A stretch of 64,000 nt of DNA from an uncultured Fibrobacter sp. (GTDB lineage Bacteria; Fibrobacterota; Fibrobacteria; Fibrobacterales; Fibrobacteraceae): assembly GCF_900316465.1 (NCBI RefSeq), contig NZ_ONDD01000013.1, positions 16,567-80,566 of the forward strand. Reading direction: 5' to 3'. This document shows positions 1-8,621 of the stretch, in pieces; the first letter of the stretch is position 1, and each line of letters begins with the position of its first letter. The position numbers and the translations under genes are program-made. Below the pieces are notes generated by a model that was not told the origin of the DNA, searched no databases, and worked only from the letters and a program-made list of their open reading frames with translations.

Positions 1-2
1 AT

Positions 3-893
3 ATCGAGGGCGTAGATAACGGCGACTTTGTGTACGAAGGCATGGGCCGTAATGATTCCGTGGGCGCCGTTCTTTCGTCGGATGCGGCGTTCGATATTGA
101 ACTTCGCTTTAATCCGGGACTTGTTTTTGGCGTCCGCGACGGATTCTTGCGCGATGTGACCTTTGGCGGTTCCTACGAGGGCGAAGGGAGCGATACCACG
201 GGCAAAAGGATCTACTTCCCGCCGGTTACGACTTCGCAACTGCACCGCATGACATCGGGCCGTATGGCTGTCGAGGGTTTGGTCGATTGGCAACACCCCT
301 CGGGCGTGTCGCTTGCGTATAAGCCGGGCGCCTCGTTCGATAAAAAGCTTTCTTCAATCTCGTATTACGAAACCTCTTACTCGCATGAATTCGAAGCGGG
401 CTACCGCATTAATTTGGACCACTTTGTGGGCGGCACGCTCTTGATTCAAGAAAATGAACTTTCGGCGATGCAGGAATGGAACTGGGATATTTACGACGGA
501 ACGCTGCGCTACCGCTTTGACTTTTTGCAGGGATTCTTTGTGCAACCGCTCGGGCGTTACCGCAAAGGCGAAGGATCCGACGGCACGGGCTACGAAAGCG
601 GAGACTTTGAAGCCGACCTTTGGGAAGGCGCTTTGCGCGTCGGTTACAATCGCCAGAAAAAGGTGAATTCCTACGCAAACTTCTCGGTGGTGCAGGTTGA
701 AAGCCATGGCGACATAATCCCGTACCAAGTGATGGATGGCTATAGCGATGGTCGTACGTATCGTTTTGAATTTTCGCTCTTGGTTGATTTGAATGACTTT
801 TTGTCGATGGGTTGCAGTTACATTTTGCGGTTTGGCGACGCCGAAGAGAATATCTTCCAGAAGCTTAGCACCGAAGCGAGGGCGTACTTCTGA
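3..893 (+). CDS. Outer-membrane beta-barrel-like protein, 5' end cut by window edge
   Basis: The reading frame is open from base 3, so the true start lies left of the window; the GTG at 30 is only the first possible internal start. The visible 296 residues are rich in alternating aromatic and polar segments and end in Tyr-Phe, the aromatic C-terminus typical of outer-membrane barrel proteins. I recognise no named domain. The stop TGA (891-893) overlaps the ATG of the next gene at 893, so the two genes are translationally coupled. The partner is an Omp85-like protein, which fits a role in the outer membrane. Function beyond 'probable barrel protein' is not supported. Confidence 0.65.
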   Translation: MEGVDNGDFVYEGMGRNDSVGAVLSSDAAFDIELRFNPGLVFGVRDGFLRDVTFGGSYEGEGSDTTGKRIYFPPVTTSQLHRMTSGRMAVEGLVDWQHPSGVSLAYKPGASFDKKLSSISYYETSYSHEFEAGYRINLDHFVGGTLLIQENELSAMQEWNWDIYDGTLRYRFDFLQGFFVQPLGRYRKGEGSDGTGYESGDFEADLWEGALRVGYNRQKKVNSYANFSVVQVESHGDIIPYQVMDGYSDGRTYRFEFSLLVDLNDFLSMGCSYILRFGDAEENIFQKLSTEARAYF

Positions 894-2275
894 TGTGTAA
901 TGTGCGATGTGTGATTTTAATAATGATGCTCTTTGCAACTTTCGTGATGGCGAAGGGCGAGGGCGCGTGTACTGTTGACAGCATCTCATGGGTTGGAGAT
1001 CATTCTGAATTTGATGAGTTGCAGATGGATGGCGCGAAGGGCTTGCCTTGCGATGCCTGGAAACTGCAAGCGGATAAGCTTATCCGCTATTATGAAAATC
1101 GAGGATTCCTGTCGGCAAAGCTTTCGGGCGAACTGGATTCGGCCGGCGTGCTGACTGTTCAATTGGACCGCGGCATTCCTTGGGTGTGGGCAGACCCCGA
1201 GAACATGGATTCTTCGGGAAGCGATATCGAAGTGTTTCGCCGGCAAACGAAAATCGAACCGGGTAAACTTGTGTCACCGCTTGAACTGGAACGCTCTGAC
1301 ATGAAAATGGCGAGCTTGGGCTATTACAACCGTACGGCTCCTGTACAGATGTTCCGCGATCCGGTTCGCAACCGCATTATTCCGGTGTACCACATGCAGG
1401 CGGCCTCGGTGTCCGAGGCGTATGCGCTCCTGACTTATTCCAGCGAAACCGACGAGTGGGAAGGCAACGTGAATGTGGCTCTCTATAACATTCGCGGAAC
1501 CGCCCGCGACTTGACTTTGGAAGGCTATACTGCAGACGATGCCCGCAGGCTAGAGGGCTCGTACAAGGAACCGTGGATTTTCGGTACCGAATGGAATGTG
1601 ATTGCCCGCGGTTATTTTGACGAAGACTCTTCGGAACGCGATGCCTATGGCGAGCTTGGAATTTCGCGAGATATCGGTTTTGACTTTACCGTGGGCGTGT
1701 TCGTTGGCATCGGGAGCAATCGCAAGACATCTTCGCTTGAACTCTCTTACGTGTCGCTTGATCGATTTGTGCTGCCGCGCTCGGGCACGCGCTTCAACGG
1801 CTCGATTGTTTGGAATATGGCTCGTCCCGATTCCTTGGACAATTACCTGAAGGCCTCGGCCAAATTCTCGCGGTATATTCCTTTGTTCGGCAATTGGATT
1901 ACGCGCTTTAGCGGGGCCGCCGGCGGAATCTTCCCGACGGATGCGGACTTGGACCGCTTCGACTATTTTGCGTTGGGCGGCATGGATAGCTTCAAGGGCA
2001 TGGATGTGCGCTTTATGCGGACTCGCGCTTACGGGTATTCCGAATTCGCGCTCTTGTGGCAAGATGGTTACGACTTGAGCATTGAAGCTTTCTATCAGCC
2101 GGGGCTTTACCGCGCCTTCAGCCGCCCTGACCGTGGCTGGAAACGTGAGCATGATTACGGCGTCGCCTTTACGCAGTACCGCGGCAACTGGAGCGTGAAC
2201 CTGTACTACGCCCTCCGCAACGGCGAGAATTACCTCGACGGCATCATCGGCTTCGGCCTAAAGACCTTGTTCTAA
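893..2275 (+). CDS. Omp85/BamA-like outer-membrane protein with a short POTRA region
   Basis: This 460-residue protein starts with a signal peptide (cleavage near Ala20). Residues about 25-100 read like one POTRA-type domain (a hydrophobic strand, 'YYENRGFLSAKL', then a strand pair). The rest is a beta barrel ending in Leu-Phe. 'GGMDSFKGMD' near residue 365 sits where Omp85 proteins carry the (V/I)RG(F/Y) motif, although the Arg is replaced. BamA has five POTRA domains, so this is a minimal relative. Omp85 members insert or move proteins across the outer membrane. The gene is coupled to the barrel gene before it, which could be a partner or substrate (inference). No terminator is obvious; a short repeat follows at 2306-2380. 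Confidence 0.65.
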   Translation: MCNVRCVILIMMLFATFVMAKGEGACTVDSISWVGDHSEFDELQMDGAKGLPCDAWKLQADKLIRYYENRGFLSAKLSGELDSAGVLTVQLDRGIPWVWADPENMDSSGSDIEVFRRQTKIEPGKLVSPLELERSDMKMASLGYYNRTAPVQMFRDPVRNRIIPVYHMQAASVSEAYALLTYSSETDEWEGNVNVALYNIRGTARDLTLEGYTADDARRLEGSYKEPWIFGTEWNVIARGYFDEDSSERDAYGELGISRDIGFDFTVGVFVGIGSNRKTSSLELSYVSLDRFVLPRSGTRFNGSIVWNMARPDSLDNYLKASAKFSRYIPLFGNWITRFSGAAGGIFPTDADLDRFDYFALGGMDSFKGMDVRFMRTRAYGYSEFALLWQDGYDLSIEAFYQPGLYRAFSRPDRGWKREHDYGVAFTQYRGNWSVNLYYALRNGENYLDGIIGFGLKTLF

Positions 2276-2305
2276 AAAAGGTTGACGATCAAGTTCTTAA
2301 AGATT

Positions 2306-2380
2306 GTCTCACTGATTCGATTTTACTAACGTAAAATCAGATTTGGTACAGGAACGAAGGGACTGTACAATTCGTGTGAC
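2306..2380. repeat. Short (75-bp) copy of a MITE-like repeat
   Basis: This copy matches the 150-bp element at 4064-4213 at about 73 of 75 positions, after removal of exactly 75 bp between two ATTTG repeats. It keeps the GATTTTAC/GTAAAATC hairpin (2319-2338), the GTACAG/CTGTAC hairpin and the terminal GTGTGAC. The left end reads GTCTCAC instead of GTCACAC. It lies between the convergent Omp85-like gene and epmB. Confidence 0.8.
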
Positions 2381-2403
2381 ACCAATAGAGTTTATTGCCC
2401 GAA

Positions 2404-3378
2404 TTAAACGGGAGTTTTACTCTTCTCGCCGGCGATTTCTCGTACAAGTTTCGGCACCAGGTAGCCGGGCAACTTGGTGCGGATTTCTGCAATCAGCTTG
2501 CGGGCTTCGTCATCGCTCACTTCAAAGTGGGCAACTCCGTTCGCATGGTCTAGCTGGTGCAAGTAGTAGGGGAGTACGCCCTGTTCAAAAAGCTTGCGGC
2601 ACAAGGCGTTGAGCTTGGCGGCGTCATCGCTGATTCCCCGCAGCAACACGCTCTGGTTCAAGAGCGTCCAGCCGCTAAAGCGCAACTGTGCAAAAACGGT
2701 CGCCGATTCTTCGTCGAGTTCGTCGGCGTGGTCCACATGCGACACCAGCACGCAGCTAAACCTTGCCGGAAGTTCGCGCAACAATTCAAAATGCTGCATC
2801 ACCAAGTCCGGGCGCATCACGGGGAGGCGCGTATGGATTCTGAGTGTGGTGACCGAGGGGTGCATCGCAATCGCTTCAATCAGTTCGCGGAAGGCGCCGG
2901 GACCGAGAGTCAGCGGGTCGCCGCCCGAAAGAATCACTTCCCAAACGTCGGTGTGGGTGTCGAGCCAGTGGCTCACCTGGCGTGCAACATCGGGTGTGTT
3001 CTGGAAAGGGTAGTTCTTGCGAAAACAGAAACGGCAACGGGCACCGCAGGTGGCGGTCGAGACAATCAAGGCGCGCTGGTCGTATTTCTGGATGACGCAG
3101 TCGGATTTTCCGGCCGGTAAATCGCCCACGGGGTCGTCTACAAATCCATCGACCTTCTTGAGTTCGTCTTTGGTCGGCAAAATTTCGCGCAACAGGGCGG
3201 CGGGGTCGCTCGCCTTCTTGATTAGGTCGGCATAATGCCTAGAACAAAGGAACGGAAACTTCGGATTCAGGTCAAGATCGGCAAGTGCGGTGGTTTTGGC
3301 GATGATTGTCGCCAAATCGGATCCCAAATAGTCCAAAAAGTCAGGGATTTGCGTGAAAACTTTTGAGGAGTCGTCCAT
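2404..3378 (-). CDS. epmB: EF-P beta-lysylation protein EpmB (radical SAM, KamA family)
   Basis: The 324-residue protein has the radical SAM motif CxxxCxxC as Cys111, Cys115 and Cys118 in 'TCGARCRFCF'. Its C-terminus 'GYLVPKLVREIAGEKSKTP' matches the EpmB/KamA end that carries the PLP-binding lysine. EpmB converts (S)-alpha-lysine to (R)-beta-lysine for attachment to elongation factor P. The length is close to E. coli EpmB and shorter than clostridial lysine 2,3-aminomutases, favouring EpmB. The gene is divergent from efp (41 bp between starts), its presumed substrate pathway partner. EpmA, the ligase that attaches the lysine, is not in this window. Confidence 0.92.
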   Translation of the reverse strand: MDDSSKVFTQIPDFLDYLGSDLATIIAKTTALADLDLNPKFPFLCSRHYADLIKKASDPAALLREILPTKDELKKVDGFVDDPVGDLPAGKSDCVIQKYDQRALIVSTATCGARCRFCFRKNYPFQNTPDVARQVSHWLDTHTDVWEVILSGGDPLTLGPGAFRELIEAIAMHPSVTTLRIHTRLPVMRPDLVMQHFELLRELPARFSCVLVSHVDHADELDEESATVFAQLRFSGWTLLNQSVLLRGISDDAAKLNALCRKLFEQGVLPYYLHQLDHANGVAHFEVSDDEARKLIAEIRTKLPGYLVPKLVREIAGEKSKTPV

Positions 3379-3419
3379 TATATTGCTAAATTTAGAATCA
3401 AAATCAACAAGAGGATAAT

Positions 3420-4004
3420 ATGGGTACTGTAAGCACCAACGAATTCCGCAAGAAACTTAAAATCATGGTTGATGGTCAGCCGTACGAAATCATTGAAAAC
3501 CAGTTCGTGAAGCCGGGTAAGGGTCAGGCCTTTAACCGCGTTCGCATCAAGAACTTGGTGACTGGCCGCACCCTCGAACGCACCTGGAAGAGTGGCGATA
3601 CGGTTGAAGAAGCCGACGTGACCTTCACCGAAATGACTTACCTCTACAACGACGGTTCTACCTGGTACTTCCTGAACAACGAAACTCAGGAAACCGAAGA
3701 AATCGCTAAGGAAGCCCTCAATGGCTGCGAAGTTTGGCTCCTCGATGGCGCTACTGTCGAAGTCACTTGGTGGAAGGACCCGAAGACTCAGGCAACGCTT
3801 CCGATCGAAGTGATTCCGCCTACCTTCGTTGACCTCATGATCATCGACGCTCCTCCGGCAGTCCAGGGCAACACCAGCGGTAACGTGATGCGTGAATGCA
3901 CCGTCGAAACCGGCGCCAAGGTGATGATTCCGCTCTTCATCGAAAACAATACCAAGATCCGCGTGGATACCCGCGACGGTTCTTACCTCGAAAGAGCTAA
4001 GTAA
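3420..4004 (+). CDS. efp: Elongation factor P
   Basis: The 194-residue protein spans the three EF-P domains. The tip loop 'KPGKGQAF' places Lys34 at the position that is beta-lysylated in E. coli, matching the divergent epmB. The C-terminus carries the usual 'GDYLERA'-like end (here 'GSYLERAK'). EF-P binds between the P and E sites of the ribosome and relieves stalling at polyproline stretches. A GAGG-type ribosome-binding site precedes the ATG, and a strong terminator follows at 4028. Confidence 0.97.
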   Translation: MGTVSTNEFRKKLKIMVDGQPYEIIENQFVKPGKGQAFNRVRIKNLVTGRTLERTWKSGDTVEEADVTFTEMTYLYNDGSTWYFLNNETQETEEIAKEALNGCEVWLLDGATVEVTWWKDPKTQATLPIEVIPPTFVDLMIIDAPPAVQGNTSGNVMRECTVETGAKVMIPLFIENNTKIRVDTRDGSYLERAK

Positions 4005-4027
4005 TCGTTTTTAAAAACGACTTTAAA

Positions 4028-4055
4028 AGCCTCGTCCAAGCGACGGGGCTTTTTT
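4028..4055 (+). terminator. Rho-independent terminator of efp
   Basis: AGCCTCGTC (4028-4036) pairs with GACGGGGCT (4042-4050), with one G-T pair, around a 5-nt loop and followed by a T run. Confidence 0.85.
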
Positions 4056-4063
4056 GTATGAGT

Positions 4064-4213
4064 GTCACACTGATTCGATTTTACTAACGTAAAATCAGAT
4101 TTGATTTTTTTTCCCGACAAATGCGTAAGCTGAGTGTCGCGACAATACTTGTATTGTCATGACCGAAGCGAGCATTTGGTACAGGAACGAAGTGACTGTA
4201 CAATTCGTGTGAC
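4064..4213. repeat. Full-length (150-bp) MITE-like repeat with terminal inverted repeats
   Basis: The element starts GTCACAC and ends GTGTGAC, an exact 7-bp inverted repeat that extends imperfectly to about 14 bp. It contains three hairpins: GATTTTAC/GTAAAATC (4077-4096), GACAATAC/GTATTGTC (4141-4158) and GTACAG/CTGTAC (4179-4201). It has no coding capacity. Two ATTTG repeats (4099-4103 and 4174-4178) bound the part missing from the copy at 2306-2380. No clear target-site duplication is visible. Confidence 0.75.
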
Positions 4214-4280
4214 GATAAACAGAATTTACTTCGTGGGATTAACTTTCTTTGTGTGCATTGACAATCTGTCTATAAAATAA

Positions 4281-4300
4281 GGGCGCCGGGGGCGCCTTTT
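4281..4300 (+). terminator. GC-rich hairpin followed by T-rich tract, upstream of the esterase gene
   Basis: GGCGCC (4282-4287) pairs with GGCGCC (4291-4296), then TTTTGTGCTTTTTT follows. It lies about 50 bp before the esterase start in a stretch (4214-4352) that otherwise shows no gene. It could terminate read-through from efp or act as a leader attenuator; the sequence does not decide. Confidence 0.45.
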
Positions 4301-4352
4301 GTGCTTTTTTCAGGATAATTTTAAGATGGATGTTTGAAAAAGAAGGGTTGTC

Positions 4353-5936
4353 ATGAGATTTTTAAACAAATTCTCTGGTTTCGTGCCTGCAGTATGCGTT
4401 GCTGCTGGCTTGATGTCGTTCGGCGCAATGCAGGCGAATGCCGCTCCGGATCCGAATTTCCACATTTACATTGCGTACGGACAGTCCAATATGGGTGGCA
4501 CGGCAGATGCGCAAAGTGCCGACAAGGCCGAAAATCCGCGTTTCAAGATTTTTGCGACGCAAAAGTGCTCGGGTAAGGGCCGCAACACGCTGGGCGAAGT
4601 TTACCCGGCGGTGCCATCGCTCTTTAACTGCGGTAACACGATTTCTATCGCTGACTGGTTCGGGCGCACGATGGTTGATAGTATGCCCGACGTAACGGTC
4701 GGAATTATCCCGGTTGCGGTGGGCGGAGCTAGCATCAAGCTCTTTGACCAAGACCAGTATGCCAGTTACCTTTCAAGTGCCGAAAGCTGGTTGCAGAATT
4801 ATGCGAAGGAATACGCCAGCGATGGCAATGTGACGAAGACGATTATCGATATCGCGAAGAAGGCTCAGCAGGTGGGCGTCATCAAAGGGTTCATCTTCCA
4901 TCAGGGTGAAACCGACGGCGGTTATCCGGATTGGCCGAAAATCGTGAAGAAAACCCGCGACGATATCCTCAAGGCGCTCGACATGAGTTCCGACACGGTG
5001 CCGTTCGTGGCGGGCGAGCTCCTGCGTTCAGGCTGCTGCTATTCCGACCGCGTGTCGAAACTCCCGAATTCCATGGATAACACTTACTATGCCTCTTCCG
5101 AAGGTCTCGGCGGTAATGGCGTGGACCGCTACCACTTCAATCACGATGCCTACGTAGAATTCGGCAAGCGTTATGCGGCGCAGATGCTCAAGGCCGTGAA
5201 CCGCGCTCCGGTGGTACCTGAACCGCAGAAGCCGTTCAAGGGCAAATCGTTTGAAATTCCCGGCAAGATCGAGGCCGAAGACTTCGACATTCCGGGTGTC
5301 GGCTCGGGCAACGACTCCTACAAGGAAAACGATTCCGAAGACCATGGCGGTACCAATTACCGCGAAGGTACAGGCGTCGACATTTACAAGAAGGCGACGG
5401 GCTACATCGTGGGCTACAACCAGGAAGGCGAATGGCTCGAATACAGCGTGAACGTGAAGGAAGCGGGCGAATATTCCTTCTACGCGTCGGTCGCATCCGC
5501 AAACGAGACCTCGGGCTTCCAGATGTCGCTTGACGGCAAGAACATCACCGACGTGATCTCTGTCCCGAAAAACGAAGGCGAGGACAACTACGACGACTAC
5601 AACAAGGTGCGGGCGACGGTGAACCTCCCTGCGGGCGAACACATATTGCGCTTTACGGTAACCGGTTCCTGGATGGACGTGGATTACTTCCTGTTCGGAG
5701 AGGATGAAGTCGTTTGCGTTGATGAATGCATAGCCTTTGTAAAGCCCGCGCTATCGCACGCGGCCGGAGCCGAAAACTACCGCATCTTCGACATGAACGG
5801 CAATTATCTGGGAAAGGTGCGAGCCTCTGGATTGCAGGAACTCCGTGCCAGCGCGAAAACCCTCGTGAAAACCGGCGGTTCGTATTACGTAAAGTCGAAG
5901 AACGGCTCCACAACGTTACGCGTGACGAAAAAATAA
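4353..5936 (+). CDS. Secreted acetylxylan esterase, CE6 catalytic domain plus CBM6
   Basis: A signal peptide (residues 1-31, ending ANAA) precedes a SGNH-type CE6 esterase domain. The nucleophile Ser45 is in 'YGQSNMGG', the second block 'HQGETDG' is at 183-189, and the Asp-His pair is in 'DRYHFN' (Asp258, His261). Residues about 300-437 form a CBM6 that begins 'IEAEDFD' and ends 'WMDVDYFLF'. The last 70 residues form a small basic module ending 'GSYYVKSKNGSTTLRV', of the kind found at the end of secreted Fibrobacter enzymes. The enzyme should remove acetyl groups from xylan outside the cell, with CBM6 targeting it to the polysaccharide. It resembles F. succinogenes Axe6 enzymes. AAGGG precedes the ATG. 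Confidence 0.9.
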   Translation: MRFLNKFSGFVPAVCVAAGLMSFGAMQANAAPDPNFHIYIAYGQSNMGGTADAQSADKAENPRFKIFATQKCSGKGRNTLGEVYPAVPSLFNCGNTISIADWFGRTMVDSMPDVTVGIIPVAVGGASIKLFDQDQYASYLSSAESWLQNYAKEYASDGNVTKTIIDIAKKAQQVGVIKGFIFHQGETDGGYPDWPKIVKKTRDDILKALDMSSDTVPFVAGELLRSGCCYSDRVSKLPNSMDNTYYASSEGLGGNGVDRYHFNHDAYVEFGKRYAAQMLKAVNRAPVVPEPQKPFKGKSFEIPGKIEAEDFDIPGVGSGNDSYKENDSEDHGGTNYREGTGVDIYKKATGYIVGYNQEGEWLEYSVNVKEAGEYSFYASVASANETSGFQMSLDGKNITDVISVPKNEGEDNYDDYNKVRATVNLPAGEHILRFTVTGSWMDVDYFLFGEDEVVCVDECIAFVKPALSHAAGAENYRIFDMNGNYLGKVRASGLQELRASAKTLVKTGGSYYVKSKNGSTTLRVTKK

Positions 5937-5948
5937 CCTGTCTACTAC

Positions 5949-6932
5949 CTACAGCCTACATCCTACTGCGGAGCGGAAGATTTCCGCGACGCGGTCCGGG
6001 TTGTCGCTTTTTAGCCAGCTGAGAGTCTCGGTGCCGCGGTAACTCCAGGCGAAGATGTTGTCGATGCCTGCCTTGCGGCTTTCGTCGACGGCGATTGCCA
6101 AATCATTTTCGCGGCCCGCTTCAATCTGATAAGCCTTAATCCACATCTGCACGGCCTTGCCGTACTTGGTGGCGACATCCACAAGCTTCTTGGCGGTTTC
6201 GGCGTATTTTTCGCGGACCCATTCTTCGGTCGCGCCCTTTTCCCAATACGGATCGCTTGCGACTTCGTCGACGCTTTCGAGGCTTGCCACGCGGCCCCAG
6301 TCATCGAGGCCTGCGGGGAACCAAGGCGGAAGCATGCACACGCAGTTGCGCTTGCCGCGGGCGTGAACGTCGACCGTTATTTCTTTCAGAAAATCAATCA
6401 GACTGTCTTCGCGGAATTTCAAAACATCTGCGGTGAGTTCTGCAGGCATGTTGTACCCGAATTGCTTGCGGAACTTGGCCTGGCATTTTTCGCAGCGGCA
6501 ACTCCAATTGCTAAGACCGCCCTTCTCGAAATAGAAATGCGGCTCGTCCCAGAAAATTGTGCTCACCTTCGTGGCGCAAACAGATTCAATCCACTTGTGC
6601 ATGTAGGCGCGGAATTCCGGATGGTTCGGGCAGGCGGCAACCTTGGGCTTGCCGTCAAGCGCAACCTGGCATAAGTCATGGTTTCTGGCAGTGAGTTCCG
6701 AATACGCCTCGCCGCCGAACACACGGCCCACACCCCACGGGTTCACGTAGACTGTCAGACCGAGCTCTGCAGACTGGTCCACGATATCTTTCATGGTGCC
6801 GTAGTAATATTGTTCGTCTTCTTCGCTCCAGGTGTGGAGCACCGCGTTAAAACCTGCCGCCTTGATGTCTTGCATATCGGCAAGAACATGCTTGGGCGAA
6901 CGCACGCCAAAATAACTTACGCCTTTAATCAT
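5949..6932 (-). CDS. Putative TIM-barrel (glycoside hydrolase-like) protein
   Basis: The 327-residue cytoplasmic-looking protein has no signal peptide. It has barrel-like strand motifs: 'GFNAVLHTW' early, 'GLTVYVNPWGVG', 'TIFWDEPHFYF' (acidic residues at a strand end, as in glycoside hydrolase active sites), and a late 'IDNIFAWSYRG'. A 'CRCEKC' cluster near residue 155 is a likely metal-binding insertion seen in some GH-like families. I cannot name the substrate. It lies tail to tail with the acetylxylan esterase, which weakly supports a carbohydrate link. There is no obvious ribosome-binding site; the start lies just after an AT-rich TAAATTCTA. Confidence 0.6.
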   Translation of the reverse strand: MIKGVSYFGVRSPKHVLADMQDIKAAGFNAVLHTWSEEDEQYYYGTMKDIVDQSAELGLTVYVNPWGVGRVFGGEAYSELTARNHDLCQVALDGKPKVAACPNHPEFRAYMHKWIESVCATKVSTIFWDEPHFYFEKGGLSNWSCRCEKCQAKFRKQFGYNMPAELTADVLKFREDSLIDFLKEITVDVHARGKRNCVCMLPPWFPAGLDDWGRVASLESVDEVASDPYWEKGATEEWVREKYAETAKKLVDVATKYGKAVQMWIKAYQIEAGRENDLAIAVDESRKAGIDNIFAWSYRGTETLSWLKSDNPDRVAEIFRSAVGCRL

Positions 6933-7003
6933 GCGTAGAATTTAGTATTTAAAAAAAGAAAAGTGGAATTGCTAATTGCACATTCCACATCACACATTTC
7001 ACA

Positions 7004-7426
7004 TTAATTGTTTGCCCATTGGGGCGATCCGCTCTTGAGCAACACCTGTTCGAGCGTGCTATACCATTCGTCTTCGCTCACGGGTTTGCGGACCCAGTAA
7101 TAATTTTCGTCGCACTGGGGGAGCGGCATGTTGTCGGGCACCAGTTCCACAATCCAAGATTCCGGAATGCCGTCGTGCAAGAGCTTGCTGAACTTGAGGT
7201 TCTGTTCGTGCGGGCGGTCTGCGTGGTCGAGAATGATAAGTGCGGGGGACTGTCCGATAATCAGGGCCGATTCCAAAAGGTTCGTTGCGTCTTCGATAGA
7301 ATTGCAAGAGTACATCGTGGAATCTTCAGCCATGTCTCCATGTTCCAAAAGCCAACGGAATGTCCATTGACTGAGGCGGTCTAAGCTGCCGGGGGAGGAC
7401 GGAGCGATGAAGAAAATGTGTCCCAT
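7004..7426 (-). CDS. Small receiver-like protein of unknown role
   Basis: The 140-residue protein shows features of a response-regulator receiver fold: a hydrophobic strand ending in Asp ('ALIILDHAD', about residues 62-70) and a late 'VRKPVSEDEW' with the Lys-Pro pair typical of receivers. The early acidic pair that binds Mg2+ is not evident, so it may be a degenerate receiver. There is no output domain and no neighbouring kinase. I do not recognise the family. The call rests on pattern resemblance only. Confidence 0.5.
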   Translation of the reverse strand: MGHIFFIAPSSPGSLDRLSQWTFRWLLEHGDMAEDSTMYSCNSIEDATNLLESALIIGQSPALIILDHADRPHEQNLKFSKLLHDGIPESWIVELVPDNMPLPQCDENYYWVRKPVSEDEWYSTLEQVLLKSGSPQWANN

Positions 7427-7625
7427 GGCCTAAAAGATAGGTAATTCTCCCAAATTGTGGATAGATTTTTTGCCCTTTTTCAAAAAATATTTTTTGTCAA
7501 ATAGAAACGCTCTACTTATCAACAATTTACTACCAAACTGTTAATTTGAAAAAATTTGAATTGTGGACGCGGGCGCGAGGTGTTGATAATAAATGAGCTT
7601 TTTTGAAGATTTATAAATTTGGAAT

Positions 7626-8621
7626 ATGTTTCCAAACCTAGGCGAATTCAATTTTATTCAGGCCCTTTTGAAGGGCTCCGCCGACTTTAAAAAAGAACCT
7701 CCCGCAACAAGAGGCTGGCTCGGCGTGGGTGACGATTGCGCCCAATTCGACGGCTGGCTCGTGACCAAGGATTTGTCGGTCGAAAACACGCATTTCAGGC
7801 TGGATTGGTCGACGCCGGAACAGGCGGTCGAAAAGCATATCGTTTCGAACGTGTCTGACATTTCTGCCATGGGCGGTGTCCCGCGCTTTGCGGTTCTCGG
7901 GCTTTGCATCAACAAGAATTGGTCTCTGGAAACGCGCACCCGCGTACAAACCGCGATTTCACAGGGCTTTGCCAAGCGTGGCATCGCGCTGATTGGCGGC
8001 GATACCGTGGTGGGCGATGTGGGCGTGTTTTCGACAACGCTCCTGGGCGCGCTTGAAAACGAAAACTCGAAACCGCTTTTGCGTTCGGCAGTAAAACCGG
8101 GTGATAAGTTGTACGTGAACGGGACGCTTGGTAAATCGGATGCCGGGCTTTGGCTGTTGATGAACCATCCCGAAGCCAAGGACGAATTCCCGACGCTGGT
8201 GGAATACCACCTGTCGCCCAAGATTTGCGAACGGGCGGGGGCGGAACTTTTGCGCTTGGGGGCCTTTGGGGCATGCATGGACATTAGCGACGGTCTCTCG
8301 TCGGAGTTGAACCATTTGGCGCTTTCTTCGAATGTGAGTCTGCAAATTGACGAGCGAAAACTCCCGATTGACCCCGAAGTTTTGCGAATGTGCGCAAAAT
8401 ATGGCCAAAATCCCCTAAATTTTGCATTAAATGGGGGTGAGGAATATCACTTGCTATTTGCAAATTCGTGCCCAGAAAGTATATTTATTGAAAATACCCA
8501 ATTGGGCGAGGTGTGTAAAATTGGAAAAGCGGCGGAAAAGTCCGTTGGTGATCCTGTAAGCATGCTTTGCAAAAATGGAGAAATTTTGCCCGTTCAACCG
8601 CGGGCATGGTCGCATTTATGA
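7626..8621 (+). CDS. thiL: Thiamine-monophosphate kinase
   Basis: The 331-residue protein has the ThiL/PurM-type N-terminus: 'GVGDDCAQF', 'TKDLSVENTHF' and 'SNVSDISAMGG', whose acidic residues bind Mg2+ and ATP. A later 'DISDGLSSEL' is also characteristic. ThiL phosphorylates thiamine monophosphate to thiamine diphosphate using ATP. The stop TGA (8619-8621) overlaps the pilB ATG (8618) as ATGA, so the two are likely co-translated although functionally unrelated. A TATAAATTTG element lies just before the start. No TPP riboswitch is visible upstream. Confidence 0.93.
   Translation: MFPNLGEFNFIQALLKGSADFKKEPPATRGWLGVGDDCAQFDGWLVTKDLSVENTHFRLDWSTPEQAVEKHIVSNVSDISAMGGVPRFAVLGLCINKNWSLETRTRVQTAISQGFAKRGIALIGGDTVVGDVGVFSTTLLGALENENSKPLLRSAVKPGDKLYVNGTLGKSDAGLWLLMNHPEAKDEFPTLVEYHLSPKICERAGAELLRLGAFGACMDISDGLSSELNHLALSSNVSLQIDERKLPIDPEVLRMCAKYGQNPLNFALNGGEEYHLLFANSCPESIFIENTQLGEVCKIGKAAEKSVGDPVSMLCKNGEILPVQPRAWSHL

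Noticed and set aside
4258..4280. TTGACA and TATAAAAT as a -35/-10 promoter for the esterase
   Set aside because: The two boxes are only 7 bases apart, too close for a standard sigma-70 promoter, and a terminator-like hairpin follows.
4214..4352. Possible small gene between the repeat and the esterase
   Set aside because: Only very short frames without a ribosome-binding site; the region holds a hairpin and a T-rich stretch.
7427..7625. Possible TPP riboswitch before thiL
   Set aside because: The 199-bp AT-rich region lacks the CTGAGA and ACCTG-type thi-box elements.
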